Part shown: positions 52,609-61,747 of the stretch, one piece after another
How positions within the stretch are numbered: position 1 is the stretch's first letter
How the letters are laid out: every line of letters begins with the position of its first letter
NCBI GenBank assembly: GCA_016929135.1
Contig: JAFGJK010000113.1
Location: 1-64,000, forward strand
Source: Spirochaetota bacterium
GTDB lineage: Bacteria > Spirochaetota > UBA4802 > UBA5550
Length of the DNA: 64,000 nt
Direction of reading: 5' to 3'
The notes under the pieces: model-generated
The model's database searches: none
Seen by the model: the letters and a program-made list of their open reading frames with translations, nothing else
What the model was told of the DNA's origin: nothing
Program-made: the position numbers and the translations under genes

Positions 52609-52886
52609 CTATATTTTTAGCTCCATGACCCCCGTGTTCTTCACCATGCAGCCGCTGGAGATGATCTTCACCGTTTTCTCAACAGCCGCCGGCCCCGTAT
52701 GGCTCGAAAAAAAACCACCGGAAGCATGATCTTCTTCATGTTCCGACCATGCCCCATGGTCGCCTCCTGAATCCTCTGAAAGGGGCGCTGCATCCACCCA
52801 AACCGCGCGACGCACCCGCGACACGAGCTCCTCCTTCTTCACCCGGACCGGCCCGAACCGTGGTCCCTCTCACATTCCATGAAGGT

Positions 52887-54593
52887 TCACCCCCGGTTTC
52901 CGAGCTCCGCCCGGACAGTAAAAGAAACGCCCTGCTCACCGCGGCGGTACTCGAAAGTACCGTGCAGCTGGCTCACCAGCATCCTCACCAGCTCGAGGCC
53001 GAGCCCTCCGGACCTCGCCGGATCGAAACCCCCAGGAAGACCGACGCCGTTGTCCCCGACGGTCAGGACCAGCCCTCCGGCTTCCCGTCGCAACGTCACC
53101 TCAATCCTCCCCGCTCTCCCATCGGGGAAGGCGTACTTCAGGGAATTGGTAAGGAGCTCGTTGAGAATGAGTCCCAGGGCGGCCGCATCCCTATCGTCAA
53201 CTGTCATCTGCTCCAACCTCGTTTCGATGGAGACGTTTCCGTGCCCGGAGAGGTACGAGCCCTCCAGGGAGCCGACGATGCGCATCAGGTACTCTTCCAG
53301 GGCCACCTCGGTGATGTTCCCGGTCTGGTAGAGGATCGTGTACAGGTTCGCCACGGAATTCACCCGGAATTTCACTTCCTTGAGCGCGGCCATCACGGGC
53401 TCAACGCCGCTGCGATTCGCCTCAAGACCGATAAGGCTCGATATCATCACAAGGCTGTTCTTAATGCGGTGCTGGAGCTCACGCAGCAGCGATTCCTTCT
53501 CCCCCAGCGCCTTGGCCAGCGCCAACTCCTGCCTCTTCCGGTGAGTGATGTCGCTCACCACCGACAGGATGTACCGCTCCTCCGAAGCCTCGATAAATTC
53601 CGTGGAGATCAACGCGTCGATGGTCTCGCCCGGTTTCCGCCGGAAGCGCACCTCACGATCGCGCACCCCGCCGAGTTCCCGCGTCATCCCGAGCACCTCA
53701 TCCCGCTCCTCCAGGTTCTCCCAAATGGCCAGCTCGGTGGTTCTGTAGCCCAGAACCTCCCCCCTTTCGAAACCCATGAGCCGGAGAAAGGCATCGTTTG
53801 CCTCCTCGATCCTGCCGTCGGGGAACCTGGTCAGGCTGATGCCGATGGGGCTTGCGCGGAAGACCGCCGAGAGCCGCTCCTCGCTTCGGCGCAGAAACAT
53901 CTCGGCCGTCCGTCGCTCCCGCTCCAGTTCCTCCCCCTCGATCCTCAGGCGGCTCGTCACCATCATTACCAGGGTAAAGGTGAGGGCGATCCCCAGCATC
54001 TGGAAGGCGAGCACTACCAGCACCTGGAGGACAGTCATATGAAAGAAATCAATTTCCGGCGTCCATGACTCGAAGACGGTGAAGGCGATCCGCACCAGAG
54101 ACACGATGGTTAACATAATGAACACGATCCCTGAATCTCGGGTAACGGACGCGATGCTCTTGTCTACACGCCGCAGCAGAAGATCTGCGCACTGGAACGT
54201 TACGGCCACGAGCACCGCCGAAATCAGGATGATGCGCGCGGGGAGAGCGGGGCGCCAGTAGGTAAAGTAGGCCAGGAAAACAATTAAGCCGGAGAGGAGC
54301 ACGACATTGTGCCACTGTCGTCGGGGCTTGCCGACGAAGCGTTCAAGCCCGACGAGGAGGAGCCACTCCCCCCCGACAATCATCAGATTGCTCAGCATGA
54401 TTGAAAGGCTCTTCGGGATCGAGACACGCAGCAGCAACACCATAAACCCCAGCATCTGCAGCAGGAAAGCGGCGACCCAGAAGCCGAGACCGTCGTAATG
54501 CGACCTGTTTTGCCGCCACAGCATTGTGATGAACAGTACCGTCAGTGCGCTCGTGATGATGTAGCCGAGCATGATCGTCTTCAAATCAAGCAT
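52887..54593 (-). CDS. PAS-domain sensor histidine kinase of the HisKA_2 type
   Basis: The 568-residue protein has about seven membrane helices (residues 5-225), a PAS domain (about 240-355, with SPIGISLTRFPDGRIEEAND), and a HisKA_2 dimerisation region with His375 in LRELQHRIKNSL. A HATPase_c domain ends the protein (LNELLTNSLKYAF, GDNGVGLP, GGLGLELVRMLV). HisKA_2 kinases often signal to receiver-only or ANTAR regulators; none is encoded nearby. The partner is therefore at another locus. The ribosome site GGGAGGG is somewhat distant from the ATG. Confidence 0.9.
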   Translation of the reverse strand: MLDLKTIMLGYIITSALTVLFITMLWRQNRSHYDGLGFWVAAFLLQMLGFMVLLLRVSIPKSLSIMLSNLMIVGGEWLLLVGLERFVGKPRRQWHNVVLLSGLIVFLAYFTYWRPALPARIILISAVLVAVTFQCADLLLRRVDKSIASVTRDSGIVFIMLTIVSLVRIAFTVFESWTPEIDFFHMTVLQVLVVLAFQMLGIALTFTLVMMVTSRLRIEGEELERERRTAEMFLRRSEERLSAVFRASPIGISLTRFPDGRIEEANDAFLRLMGFERGEVLGYRTTELAIWENLEERDEVLGMTRELGGVRDREVRFRRKPGETIDALISTEFIEASEERYILSVVSDITHRKRQELALAKALGEKESLLRELQHRIKNSLVMISSLIGLEANRSGVEPVMAALKEVKFRVNSVANLYTILYQTGNITEVALEEYLMRIVGSLEGSYLSGHGNVSIETRLEQMTVDDRDAAALGLILNELLTNSLKYAFPDGRAGRIEVTLRREAGGLVLTVGDNGVGLPGGFDPARSGGLGLELVRMLVSQLHGTFEYRRGEQGVSFTVRAELGNRG

Positions 54594-54701
54594 GAGCCTT
54601 TACCCTCCCTTGTATCGGCACATTGGCCAGAAGGGTGAAGATCGCGCCCCCACCCTCGTCCCCGTATTGCATGGAGCCCTCAAGTTGTCCCGCCGGCATC
54701 C

Positions 54702-54917
54702 TCACCATTTCGAGCCCCGGTGCGCCGCGGTTCCGCCGGCAGCAGCAATCATCGCGGCAGTTGCCGCGGCGCCGGGGCCATCAATCTCACCGACAACCAC
54801 TGCCGCGCCCCGTGCTGCCAGGGCACGGTACAGAGCCCTGCCGATATCGGAGGCGCCGCCGGTGACCAGGGCCACGGACCCGGTGAAATGATTTTTCTCT
54901 ATTCCATATAAAACCAT
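54702..54917 (-). pseudogene. N-terminal fragment of a short-chain dehydrogenase
   Basis: The minus-strand frame reads NHFTGSVALVTGGASDIGRA, then LYRALAARGAAVVVGEIDG and ATAAMIAAAGGTAAHRG, the first 65 or so residues of an SDR with its TGGASxIG nucleotide site. It stops at once after GSKW, lacking the NNAG and YxxxK parts. No continuation is found in other frames to the left, where the histidine kinase gene begins. It is a truncated relic, one of several in the window. Confidence 0.65.
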
Positions 54918-55280
54918 GGGATGAAAACAGTACCACATGGGCGAGTGGATGGTCAACAAGAAAGCATCTTCCTGATCGTCATAAATGAGGCCCGGCACGC
55001 ACAAGGGGAAATAGGCTTTTCGCAACAAACAGGTAAATGCATGCGGCACAACATTGTGAGCAATTCAGGGCATACAATTGCAGTGCCTGGGAATGTGTAA
55101 GCATAGAAAGGGGGAAATGGAGATTTAATCCATTATTCGTAATGCCCCCGGATCAGGGACATCTCCGGGGTATGAAATATCCTTTCTACAGGTACTGCCG
55201 AACGGTCAGTTTTTTCATCGCCCGCCCCGGGCTTAATAAAACGTGCAGATGGTGAAAAAGACAAACCACGGCCCTGTGGC

Positions 55281-55533
55281 GTATCGAGATGCGCCCCCTC
55301 ACCATCCGGCGCCTCGATACAGCGTCGACTGCGCGTGTCCTGAGCGTTGCCGAAGGGTCGCCGCCCCCCGGCGACCGGCCTTGCGATGCCATACTGGAAT
55401 ATGATAACAGCCCCATGGGCGGGTCTCGGCTCAAAAGCGAAAATAAACGGTAAACATACAGTGGATCCCCGATGAAGCATGCACCCGCCCCCGCCTGCGC
55501 TGGAGCCTGCACCCGCGCATGAACGGGAATGAC
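55281..55533. repeat. Composite intergenic repeat, second site
   Basis: Opens with GTATCGAG...CTCGATAC (inverted), then a degenerate CCTGAGC-TTG-CGAAGG word, GGCGACCGG, CAGTGGAT and finally GGGAATGAC. The order is shared with 40256-40408. Confidence 0.5.
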
Positions 55534-55584
55534 AGCTATGATTGATTTCCGTGCAGGAGCGAAAATAACCCCCGGAGGGCCCCA

Positions 55585-55614
55585 TTTCAATTGACAAAGG
55601 GGTAACAATATGCT
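55585..55614 (+). promoter_or_regulatory. Possible promoter of the lemA operon
   Basis: TTTCAA (55585-55590) and TATGCT (55609-55614) are 18 bp apart; a perfect TTGACA at 55591 has no well-placed -10 box. Confidence 0.3.
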
Positions 55615-55670
55615 AGCCGTATCATCCAATATCATATTCCGATGATTCACCTTCACAGGAGGAACAATAA

Positions 55671-56249
55671 ATGAAGAAACTGCTGCCCATCGCCGTGATC
55701 GCCGCCGTGGTACTGACCGGCTGCGGCTACAACACCATGCAGGAGAACGAGGAGGCGGTCCTGGCCGCCTGGGGGGACGTGGAGTCCGCCTACCAGCGGA
55801 GGAACGACCTGATCCCCAACCTCGTGGAGACCGTGAAGGGGTACGCGAAGCACGAGGCGGACACCCTGACGGCCGTCACCGAGGCCAGGGCCAAGGTGGG
55901 GTCGATACAGGCCGGCAAGGACATTCTGAACGACCCTGCGAACTTCGCGAAGTTCCAGCAGGCCCAGGGGGAGCTCTCCGGCGCCCTCTCCAGGCTCATG
56001 GTGGTGGTGGAGCGGTACCCGGACCTGAAGGCAAACCAAAACTTCATGGACCTGCAGAACCAGCTGGAGGGAACGGAGAACAGGATCAACGTGGCCCGGG
56101 TCCGGTACAACGAAGCGGTGAAGGTCTTCAACACCTCCATACGGATCTTCCCGAACAACCTCACCAACAGCATCTTCCTGAAGCTGGAGCGCAGGGAGCC
56201 CTTCAAGGCCGAGGAAGGGGCGAAGACGGCACCCAAGGTGAAGTTCTGA
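55671..56249 (+). CDS. lemA: LemA family lipoprotein
   Basis: The 192-residue protein starts with a lipoprotein signal ([18 protein letters not shown], lipobox LTGC) and has the LemA core: [48 protein letters not shown] and [19 protein letters not shown]. LemA proteins are helical, membrane-associated and usually encoded with TPM-domain proteins, as here. AGGAGG precedes the ATG. It opens an operon with three TPM genes; envelope maintenance is the likely process but is not proven. Confidence 0.93.
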   Translation: MKKLLPIAVIAAVVLTGCGYNTMQENEEAVLAAWGDVESAYQRRNDLIPNLVETVKGYAKHEADTLTAVTEARAKVGSIQAGKDILNDPANFAKFQQAQGELSGALSRLMVVVERYPDLKANQNFMDLQNQLEGTENRINVARVRYNEAVKVFNTSIRIFPNNLTNSIFLKLERREPFKAEEGAKTAPKVKF

Positions 56250-56300
56250 CGCGACCACGCCCGGCTCAATAACCGCCGGAAGCCGGCAAGGGGGAATGCC

Positions 56301-57002
56301 ATGAAAAGGAACGCTGACAATTTTTTCAGTAACGAAGAGAAGGATCTCATAACGAAGGCGGTGCAGAAGGCCGAAGGTTCCACCTCGGGAGAGATCGTGG
56401 TGATGGTGACCGACGACAGCGACTCCTACCGCGAGGGGGCCACCCTGGGGGGCGCGGTCCTCTCCGGGATCGTATCACTGGCGGCCCTCATGGCCGCGTC
56501 GGTGTTCGTCGCCTCCGGGCGCGACTGGACCCACGGCGGCATCGCTCACCTCTTCCGGGAGGCCTCCGTCCTTATGACCGTCTGGTACTACATCCCCCTG
56601 GTGTGCCTCCTCTACTTCCCCTGCCGGTGGCTGCTGATGCGGGTCCCGCGCCTCAGGCTGGCATTCATCTCCCGGCGCAGGATGGAGGAGGCGGTGCAGG
56701 AGCGCACGCTCCGCGCCTTCTACGAGAAGGGGCTCTACCGCACCCGCGACGAGACCGGGATTCTCCTGTTCATCTCCCTCCTGGAGCGCAGGGTCTGGAT
56801 CCTGGGTGACCGGGGGATCAACGAAAAGATCCCGGCCGGCTTCTGGGATGAGCGGGCAGGGGAGCTCACCGCCGGCATCAGGGCCGGCCGGCGCGGGAAG
56901 GCGGTGTGCGACGTCATCGGCCGGTGCGCCGGCGAGCTGGCCAGACATTTCCCCCGAAAGCCCGACGACACCAACGAGCTTCCCGACGAGGTGATGGTAT
57001 GA
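56301..57002 (+). CDS. TPM-domain membrane protein
   Basis: The 233-residue protein has an N-terminal TPM-like part (NEEKDLITKAVQKAEGSTSGEIVVMV), two membrane helices inserted early (about 50-110), then the rest of the domain with RTRDETGILLFISLLERRVWILGDRGI and NELPDEVMV at the end. This is the second TPM class next to lemA in many genomes (DUF5130/YgcG neighbours). TPM folds resemble acid phosphatases or photosystem-repair proteins; the activity here is unknown. It lies 51 bp after lemA. Confidence 0.85.
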   Translation: MKRNADNFFSNEEKDLITKAVQKAEGSTSGEIVVMVTDDSDSYREGATLGGAVLSGIVSLAALMAASVFVASGRDWTHGGIAHLFREASVLMTVWYYIPLVCLLYFPCRWLLMRVPRLRLAFISRRRMEEAVQERTLRAFYEKGLYRTRDETGILLFISLLERRVWILGDRGINEKIPAGFWDERAGELTAGIRAGRRGKAVCDVIGRCAGELARHFPRKPDDTNELPDEVMV

Positions 57003-57026
57003 TCTCCTAAAAGGACGGTGTGCCCC

Positions 57027-57890
57027 ATGAAACGAGCATCAATCATTATCCTTCTCCTTTCCTGCACGGCCCTGCAGGCCCTGGAGGTGCCGCGGCTCGG
57101 CTCCCGGGTCAACGACTACGCCGGCATGCTCTCCCCCGCCACGGTGCAGGACCTGGAGGCGAGGCTGGCCGACCTTGAAAAGACCGACTCCACGCAGATC
57201 GCCGTGCTCACGGTACCCTCGCTGGAGGGGGAGGTGCTGGAGGAGTTTTCGATAAAGGTGGCGGACTCTTGGAAGATCGGCCAGAGGGGGAAGGACAACG
57301 GGGCGATCCTCCTCATCGCCCGGGACGACCGGAAGCTGCGCATCGAGGTGGGGCGCGGCCTCGAGGGGAAGCTCACCGACCTCATGGCCGGGCGCATCAT
57401 CAGGGACGAGATCACGCCGCGCTTCAGGGCCGGCGATTTCGACGGAGGGGTGAGCGCCGGCGTGAACGCCATGATCGCCACGGTGCGCGGCGAGTACGTC
57501 CCCGGCCCCGATGCCGGCGACGGCGGGTCCGTCGGCGGCCACATGTCGATCTCCCTGCTGGTCACCCTCTTCTTTTTCATCATTATGGCGGGCGCCATCT
57601 CCAGGATACTGGGGGGGCTCATGGGGGGCCTCGGCCTTGCCGCCGCAGGCTTCCTGGTCTTCCCGGGGATCGGGGTCATTCTCCTGGCGGTACTGGGGGG
57701 CGTCGGTTTCGTCCTGGGTCTCCTCCTCTCCATCTTCGCCGCACGCCGGGGGGGCGGCAGGGGGATCTTCACCGGCGGGGGATTCGGCGGATTCTCCGGA
57801 GGCGGCTTCTCATCCGGCGGATCCTCCTTCGGCGGCTTCTCCGGCGGGGGGGGCAGCTTCGGGGGGGGCGGCTCCTCCGGGGGATGGTAG
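57027..57890 (+). CDS. TPM-domain protein with glycine-rich tail (YgcG family)
   Basis: The 287-residue protein has a signal peptide (MKRASIIILLLSCTALQA), the TPM domain (about 22-155, with RVNDYAGMLSP, EVLEEFSIKVADSWKIGQ and KDNGAILLIARDDRKLRIEV), one or two membrane helices (about 175-240) and a Gly/Ser-rich tail ending SSGGW. This is the YgcG layout. The start at 57027 matches its paralogue; a GTG lies three codons upstream. It is about three quarters identical, by eye, to the next gene's TPM domain, so the pair arose by tandem duplication. Confidence 0.9.
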   Translation: MKRASIIILLLSCTALQALEVPRLGSRVNDYAGMLSPATVQDLEARLADLEKTDSTQIAVLTVPSLEGEVLEEFSIKVADSWKIGQRGKDNGAILLIARDDRKLRIEVGRGLEGKLTDLMAGRIIRDEITPRFRAGDFDGGVSAGVNAMIATVRGEYVPGPDAGDGGSVGGHMSISLLVTLFFFIIMAGAISRILGGLMGGLGLAAAGFLVFPGIGVILLAVLGGVGFVLGLLLSIFAARRGGGRGIFTGGGFGGFSGGGFSSGGSSFGGFSGGGGSFGGGGSSGGW

Positions 57891-57956
57891 TGGCAATCGT
57901 TCCGCAGAAATCGAGTACAACGAGAATTATAATTCCATCGGGCGGAGGTGCGTGTC

Positions 57957-58877
57957 ATGAAACGAGCTGTCATCGCCGGCATCATTACCCTGGCCTGCAC
58001 GGCGGCGCAGGCCCTGGAGATGCCGCGGCTCAAATCCAGGGTCAACGACTACGCCGGCATGCTCTCCCCGGGAACGGTGCAGTCGCTGGAGGCGAGGCTG
58101 GCCGACCTTGAAAAGACCGACTCCACCCAGATCGTCGTGCTCACCATACCCTCCCTGGAGGGGCAGGTTCTGGAGGAGTTCTCCATCAAGGTGGCCGAGA
58201 AGTGGAAGATCGGCCAGAAGAAGAAGGACAACGGCGCCATCCTCCTCATCGTCAAAAATGACCGCAAGATCCGCATCGAGGTGGGGCGCGGCCTCGAGGA
58301 AAAGCTCACCGACCTCGTGGCGGGACGCATCATTCGCGGGGTGATCACGCCGCGGTTCAAGAAGGGGGACTTCGAAGGGGGAGTCATAGCCGGCATATAC
58401 AGCATGACCGCCGTCTCCCGGGGCCAGTTCCTGGCCGACCCGGCGTCCCGGCAGGAGGAGCCCATCGACTACGGCCCCCTGTTCCTGGTGGGGAGCTTCT
58501 TCCTTGTCGTCACGATCTTTGCGGGCATGATCGGAATGGCCATGGGGGGAAAGGTCAATAAATTCCTGGCAGGGATTCCGGGGATCATCAGCTTTCCCCT
58601 GGCGGGGCTGGTGCTGCATCTCCCCTTCTACGTCATCATCGCCCTGGCAGTGGCCGGGTTTTTCCCCGGTATACTCTTTTTCCGGGCATTCGACTGGCTC
58701 ATGTCCCGCGGGAAGCCCGCCGCTCATTCCTATACGTCAGGCGGCGAGAGCATGCCAGAGAGCGGATCCTCGAGCAACGAAAGCTCCGGCTCTTCCTCGG
58801 GCGGCGGGTCCCCATCGGAGAGCTATTCCGGCGGCGGCGGCAGCTTCGGGGGGGGCGGCGCCTCGGGGAGATGGTAG
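57957..58877 (+). CDS. TPM-domain protein with glycine-rich tail (duplicate)
   Basis: The 306-residue protein follows its paralogue by 66 bp. It has a signal peptide (MKRAVIAGIITLACTAAQA), the TPM domain (RVNDYAGMLSP, LEEFSIKVAEKWKIGQKKK, DNGAILLIVKNDRKIRIEV), two membrane helices (about 160-240) and a Ser/Gly-rich tail ending GGASGRW. The TPM parts are nearly alike while the membrane and tail regions have diverged, suggesting a specialised second copy. GGAGG stands eight bases before the ATG. The operon appears to end here. Confidence 0.9.
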   Translation: MKRAVIAGIITLACTAAQALEMPRLKSRVNDYAGMLSPGTVQSLEARLADLEKTDSTQIVVLTIPSLEGQVLEEFSIKVAEKWKIGQKKKDNGAILLIVKNDRKIRIEVGRGLEEKLTDLVAGRIIRGVITPRFKKGDFEGGVIAGIYSMTAVSRGQFLADPASRQEEPIDYGPLFLVGSFFLVVTIFAGMIGMAMGGKVNKFLAGIPGIISFPLAGLVLHLPFYVIIALAVAGFFPGILFFRAFDWLMSRGKPAAHSYTSGGESMPESGSSSNESSGSSSGGGSPSESYSGGGGSFGGGGASGRW

Positions 58878-58922
58878 ATTCCGCGCACGCGCGGCTTCAA
58901 CAATCAGCGGTGCTCTGACCCC

Positions 58923-59534
58923 TTAGGGCCCGGCGCAGCGGTATTTCACACATCTCCCGCCGGACCTTTCCGTGCACCCCCAGCCCTCCTTGCAGGGGCC
59001 GCGTTCCGGTCCCTGCCGCATCAGCGCCAGCACCGAGTAGGCGGAATCCGTGAAACCCTGCAGGGCCGCGGCCCGCACCTCGCCGCCGGGAGCCGCGCCG
59101 GCGACGGCGGTCCACCGTAGCAGCGTGTCATTGCTGAAATAGAGACGAAAGTCGGTGGTCGTGGATTCCCTGAGCCCGTCGTTGCCGTCCGGGGAATGGG
59201 TGGTGACCCCCTCGTAGCCGATCACCCTGTGCCGCATGAAGAGGAGCGTCCCGTCCCAGAAGTAAAAATCCTGGATCGCCCTTCCCGTCTCGCCGAAGGA
59301 TTCCAGCCGTATCTTGTCGATGCGGCGCCCCTTCGAGTAGGAGGTCACGGTGGAGCCCCCGGTGGAGAGGCCGTTGAGGTACCTCTCCGTTTTCCTGAAG
59401 CCGCCGATCTTCGAATCGAACGCCTTCACCTTCCGGTCTATCCCGGCGACGGAGACCCCTTGGCCGGTTGCGGCGTATGCGCCGAGCCAGAGGCCGGCGA
59501 GCACCGCCGCCATGATCGCTGACGCTGTCTTCAT
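58923..59534 (-). CDS. Exported protein of unknown function
   Basis: The 203-residue protein has a signal peptide (MKTASAIMAAVLAGLWLGAYAATG). Parts of the mature chain are RKVKAFDSKIGGFRKTERYL, VTSYSKGRRIDKIRLESFGE and FYFWDGTLLFMRHRVIGYEG, suggesting a beta-rich fold. The C-terminus has a Cys-containing GPCKEGWGCTERSGGRC segment, probably disulfide-bonded. I recognise no family. GGAGGG precedes the ATG. It converges with the TPM operon and is divergent from the AraC gene. Confidence 0.7.
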   Translation of the reverse strand: MKTASAIMAAVLAGLWLGAYAATGQGVSVAGIDRKVKAFDSKIGGFRKTERYLNGLSTGGSTVTSYSKGRRIDKIRLESFGETGRAIQDFYFWDGTLLFMRHRVIGYEGVTTHSPDGNDGLRESTTTDFRLYFSNDTLLRWTAVAGAAPGGEVRAAALQGFTDSAYSVLALMRQGPERGPCKEGWGCTERSGGRCVKYRCAGP

Positions 59535-59642
59535 AGGGTCACCCCTCCCTCCGGCGGTATCGCCGGCCGCGCCGCACTTTCACCGGGTCCGGCGACATGC
59601 GGGAAAGATACACCGGCGTCCTTCACCGGGCAAGAAAAAAAG

Positions 59643-60785
59643 ATGACTATTTCCCCCGCCGCTGCTATAACGGCAACGGGTACCGCGGCAATGTATCTCG
59701 GCGTCACCGACATCATCGTCCTCTTCTGCGCCGGCCTCACGGCGCTGATGATCCTGTCGCAGGTGGTCACCTCCGAGCGGAGGCCCCACAACCTGCTCTT
59801 CATCGCGGTCCTCCTGTGCATCCTGGCCCTGCAGGTGCAATTCGTCCTGGCCGGTACCCGGCTCCCGGTCCTCTTTGCGGTCCACGACACCCTCTGGTAC
59901 CTCCTGGGACCCCTCACCTACATCCACTACCGGAACGTCATCTTCCAGGGGAGGTCCTCCCGCCGGCGGGCCGTCGTGCTGCTCGTCCCGGCGGCACTGG
60001 TGATGGCCGCGGAAATCGCCGGCCTCCTGGGGGCCGGACCCCTGCACCCCAGCCCGGTGCGCCTGGCGGGGGGGGACGGCTGGGGCCTCCCGCGGCTGCT
60101 GACAATCGGGGGCCTGGCATCGCTCCTGGGCTTCTTCCTGGAGTTCTTCGTCTTCGTCTTCCGCACCTGGTCGCCCCGGGTGATGCCGCCGGTGGTCCGC
60201 TACGTCACCGTCACCTACATCGTGCCGGTGGCGTCGGTCTCCCTGATCCTGGCGGCCCACCTGGCCGGCAGCCCCGCCCTGGAGCGGTGGGGCTACTGCC
60301 TCTTCGCCCTGCAGATGATTGCCTGGTACCTCATGGGACACCGGCTCCCGGAGGTCTTCCTCCTGCTCCGCCGGGAATACCGGAAGAGGTACGCCCGGTC
60401 GCTCATCGCCAACCTGGAGACGGGCCTCGTGCTGGAGCGCCTGAAAGGGCTCATGGAGCGGGAGAGGCTGTACCTGGACGACGGGCTCACCATCAACGCC
60501 CTGGCAGGGCGGCTGGAGATCACGGCACACCAGCTCTCGGAGCTCCTGAACGCCCGCCTGGGGATGGGATTCAAGCGGTACCTCAACGGCCTGCGGGTGG
60601 GCGAGGCGAAGCGGCTTCTGGACTCCGACCCGGGGCTCACCGCCCTGGCGGCGGGGCTCGCCGTGGGCTTCAACTCGAAGTCCGCCTTCTACAGCGCCTT
60701 CAGGGAGATCGCCGGCATGTCCCCCCTGGCCTACCGGAGGCGCCGCGGCGTCGCCGGGTCAGAAAAAAAGAGTCCCGGTATATAA
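59643..60785 (+). CDS. AraC-family regulator with membrane-spanning N-terminal domain
   Basis: The 380-residue protein has about seven membrane helices (about 20-255) and a C-terminal AraC domain (about 275-370) with INALAGRLEITAHQLSELLN, then ALAAGLAVGFNSKSAFYSAF, ending in MSPLAYRRRR. It resembles the protein at 9313 in layout, though the sequences differ. Its gene is 94 bp upstream of the Fe-S operon on the same strand, so it may regulate that operon directly. The ATG at 59643 has no strong ribosome site; ATG 59691 is an alternative. Confidence 0.85.
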   Translation: MTISPAAAITATGTAAMYLGVTDIIVLFCAGLTALMILSQVVTSERRPHNLLFIAVLLCILALQVQFVLAGTRLPVLFAVHDTLWYLLGPLTYIHYRNVIFQGRSSRRRAVVLLVPAALVMAAEIAGLLGAGPLHPSPVRLAGGDGWGLPRLLTIGGLASLLGFFLEFFVFVFRTWSPRVMPPVVRYVTVTYIVPVASVSLILAAHLAGSPALERWGYCLFALQMIAWYLMGHRLPEVFLLLRREYRKRYARSLIANLETGLVLERLKGLMERERLYLDDGLTINALAGRLEITAHQLSELLNARLGMGFKRYLNGLRVGEAKRLLDSDPGLTALAAGLAVGFNSKSAFYSAFREIAGMSPLAYRRRRGVAGSEKKSPGI

Positions 60786-60791
60786 ACCGGG

Positions 60792-60821
60792 TCGACAGAC
60801 CCCGGCGTCATCCCGTATACT
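60792..60821 (+). promoter_or_regulatory. Possible promoter of the Fe-S protein operon
   Basis: TCGACA (60792-60797) and TATACT (60816-60821) are 18 bp apart, between the AraC gene and the first Fe-S gene. A weak -35 box would suit activation by an AraC protein. Confidence 0.45.
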
Positions 60822-60878
60822 CGCCCCATCAGCGGCGTCGCAGTACCGGTGCTCCGGCGCCGCATCGGGAGGTTTGCC

Positions 60879-61703
60879 ATGTCACACCGCCCTTCCTGGT
60901 GGCTGGATTTTCTCAGGATCATCTGGCCCCTCACGATCGCCAGCGCGAAGATGACCCGGTTGCCCGTGGTGGGTCGCCTCTTCGCCGCCATGGTGCGGCC
61001 CGTCTTCACCGGCAGGAATTTCCACGTGAGCTACGTCCCGGTGAACGCCACCATCGACGGCGCCGCGAGCTCCTTCATTCCCGAGCGGGTGCTGGAGGAG
61101 CTGATCCGCCGCTCGGCCCACCGGATCACCATCAACCGCTGCACCTGCCGGGAAACCTATAAATGCCAACACTATCCTGTCGAGAACGCATGCCTCCACC
61201 TGGGTGAGGGGACGATGCACGTGGACGCGCACCTGGCCACGCCCCGCTCGGTGGACGAGGCCATCGCCCACATGAAGAAGATGATCGGCCTGGGGCTGGT
61301 CCCCATGATCGGCAGGGTGCGGATGGACGATTTCTTCTACGGCGCGCCCAACACCGGCAGGTCTCTCACCGTCTGCTTCTGCTGCACCTGCTGCTGCACC
61401 ATCTTCAGGTCCGCCAGGTATTTCCCCGACGACGTCAAGGGCTCCCTGGTGCGCCTGAAGGGGGTGCACATCGAGATCGACACGTCCCGCTGCAGCGGCT
61501 GCGGCGAGTGCATCCGGGAGTGCTTCACCGGCGCGCTGACACGGGGCGAGGGGGGCATCCACTGGGACGAGGGACTCTGCAAGGGGTGCGGCCGGTGCGC
61601 CGCCGTCTGCCCCGAGGGGGCGCTCTCCATCGCCGTGGACGACGTGGAGGGGGCGGTGGATGACATCATGGGGCGCATCACGGCCCGTGTGAATATCGAA
61701 TGA
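60879..61703 (+). CDS. Cysteine-rich 4Fe-4S dicluster protein, paralogue 1
   Basis: The 274-residue protein has three Cys-rich zones: an N-terminal cluster (Cys88, 90, 96, 105), a dense CFCCTCCC patch (Cys166, 168, 169, 171-173), and a C-terminal ferredoxin pair with Cys205, 208, 211, 215 and Cys234, 237, 240, 244. The last two are classic CxxCxxCxxxC motifs for [4Fe-4S]. Short hydrophobic stretches near the N-terminus (residues 8-22, 28-44) could touch the membrane. The role is probably electron transfer, possibly to a partner in the membrane; the function of the dense patch is unknown. GGGAGG is six bases before the ATG. The same layout recurs at 62028. Confidence 0.85.
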   Translation: MSHRPSWWLDFLRIIWPLTIASAKMTRLPVVGRLFAAMVRPVFTGRNFHVSYVPVNATIDGAASSFIPERVLEELIRRSAHRITINRCTCRETYKCQHYPVENACLHLGEGTMHVDAHLATPRSVDEAIAHMKKMIGLGLVPMIGRVRMDDFFYGAPNTGRSLTVCFCCTCCCTIFRSARYFPDDVKGSLVRLKGVHIEIDTSRCSGCGECIRECFTGALTRGEGGIHWDEGLCKGCGRCAAVCPEGALSIAVDDVEGAVDDIMGRITARVNIE

Positions 61704-61747
61704 CGCCGCGCCGCAGGCGCGGAGAATACACCGATCCGGAGGACAGC

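Larger units (their letters stand above)
52455..52886. other. Intergenic region with hairpin and repeat copy C
   Basis: Holds the terminator-like hairpin (52465-52501) and repeat copy C (52529-52608). From 52609 to 52842 short minus-strand frames are open, but I could not identify a gene. Confidence 0.5.
54594..55670. other. Long region with an SDR fossil and composite repeat
   Basis: Over 1 kb with no intact gene. It has the SDR fragment (54702-54917), a composite intergenic repeat (55281-55533) and, at its right end, the lemA leader. Between 54918 and 55280 I see nothing specific. Confidence 0.6.

Noticed and set aside
52609..52842. Minus-strand frame of 77 codons beside repeat copy C
   Set aside because: It has an ATG but low-complexity content, a homopolymer run suggesting frame change, and no recognisable family.
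57760..58870. GGC-rich tandem units considered as a DNA repeat or CRISPR-like array
   Set aside because: They are the codons of Gly/Ser-rich tails of YgcG-type proteins; there are no regular spacers.
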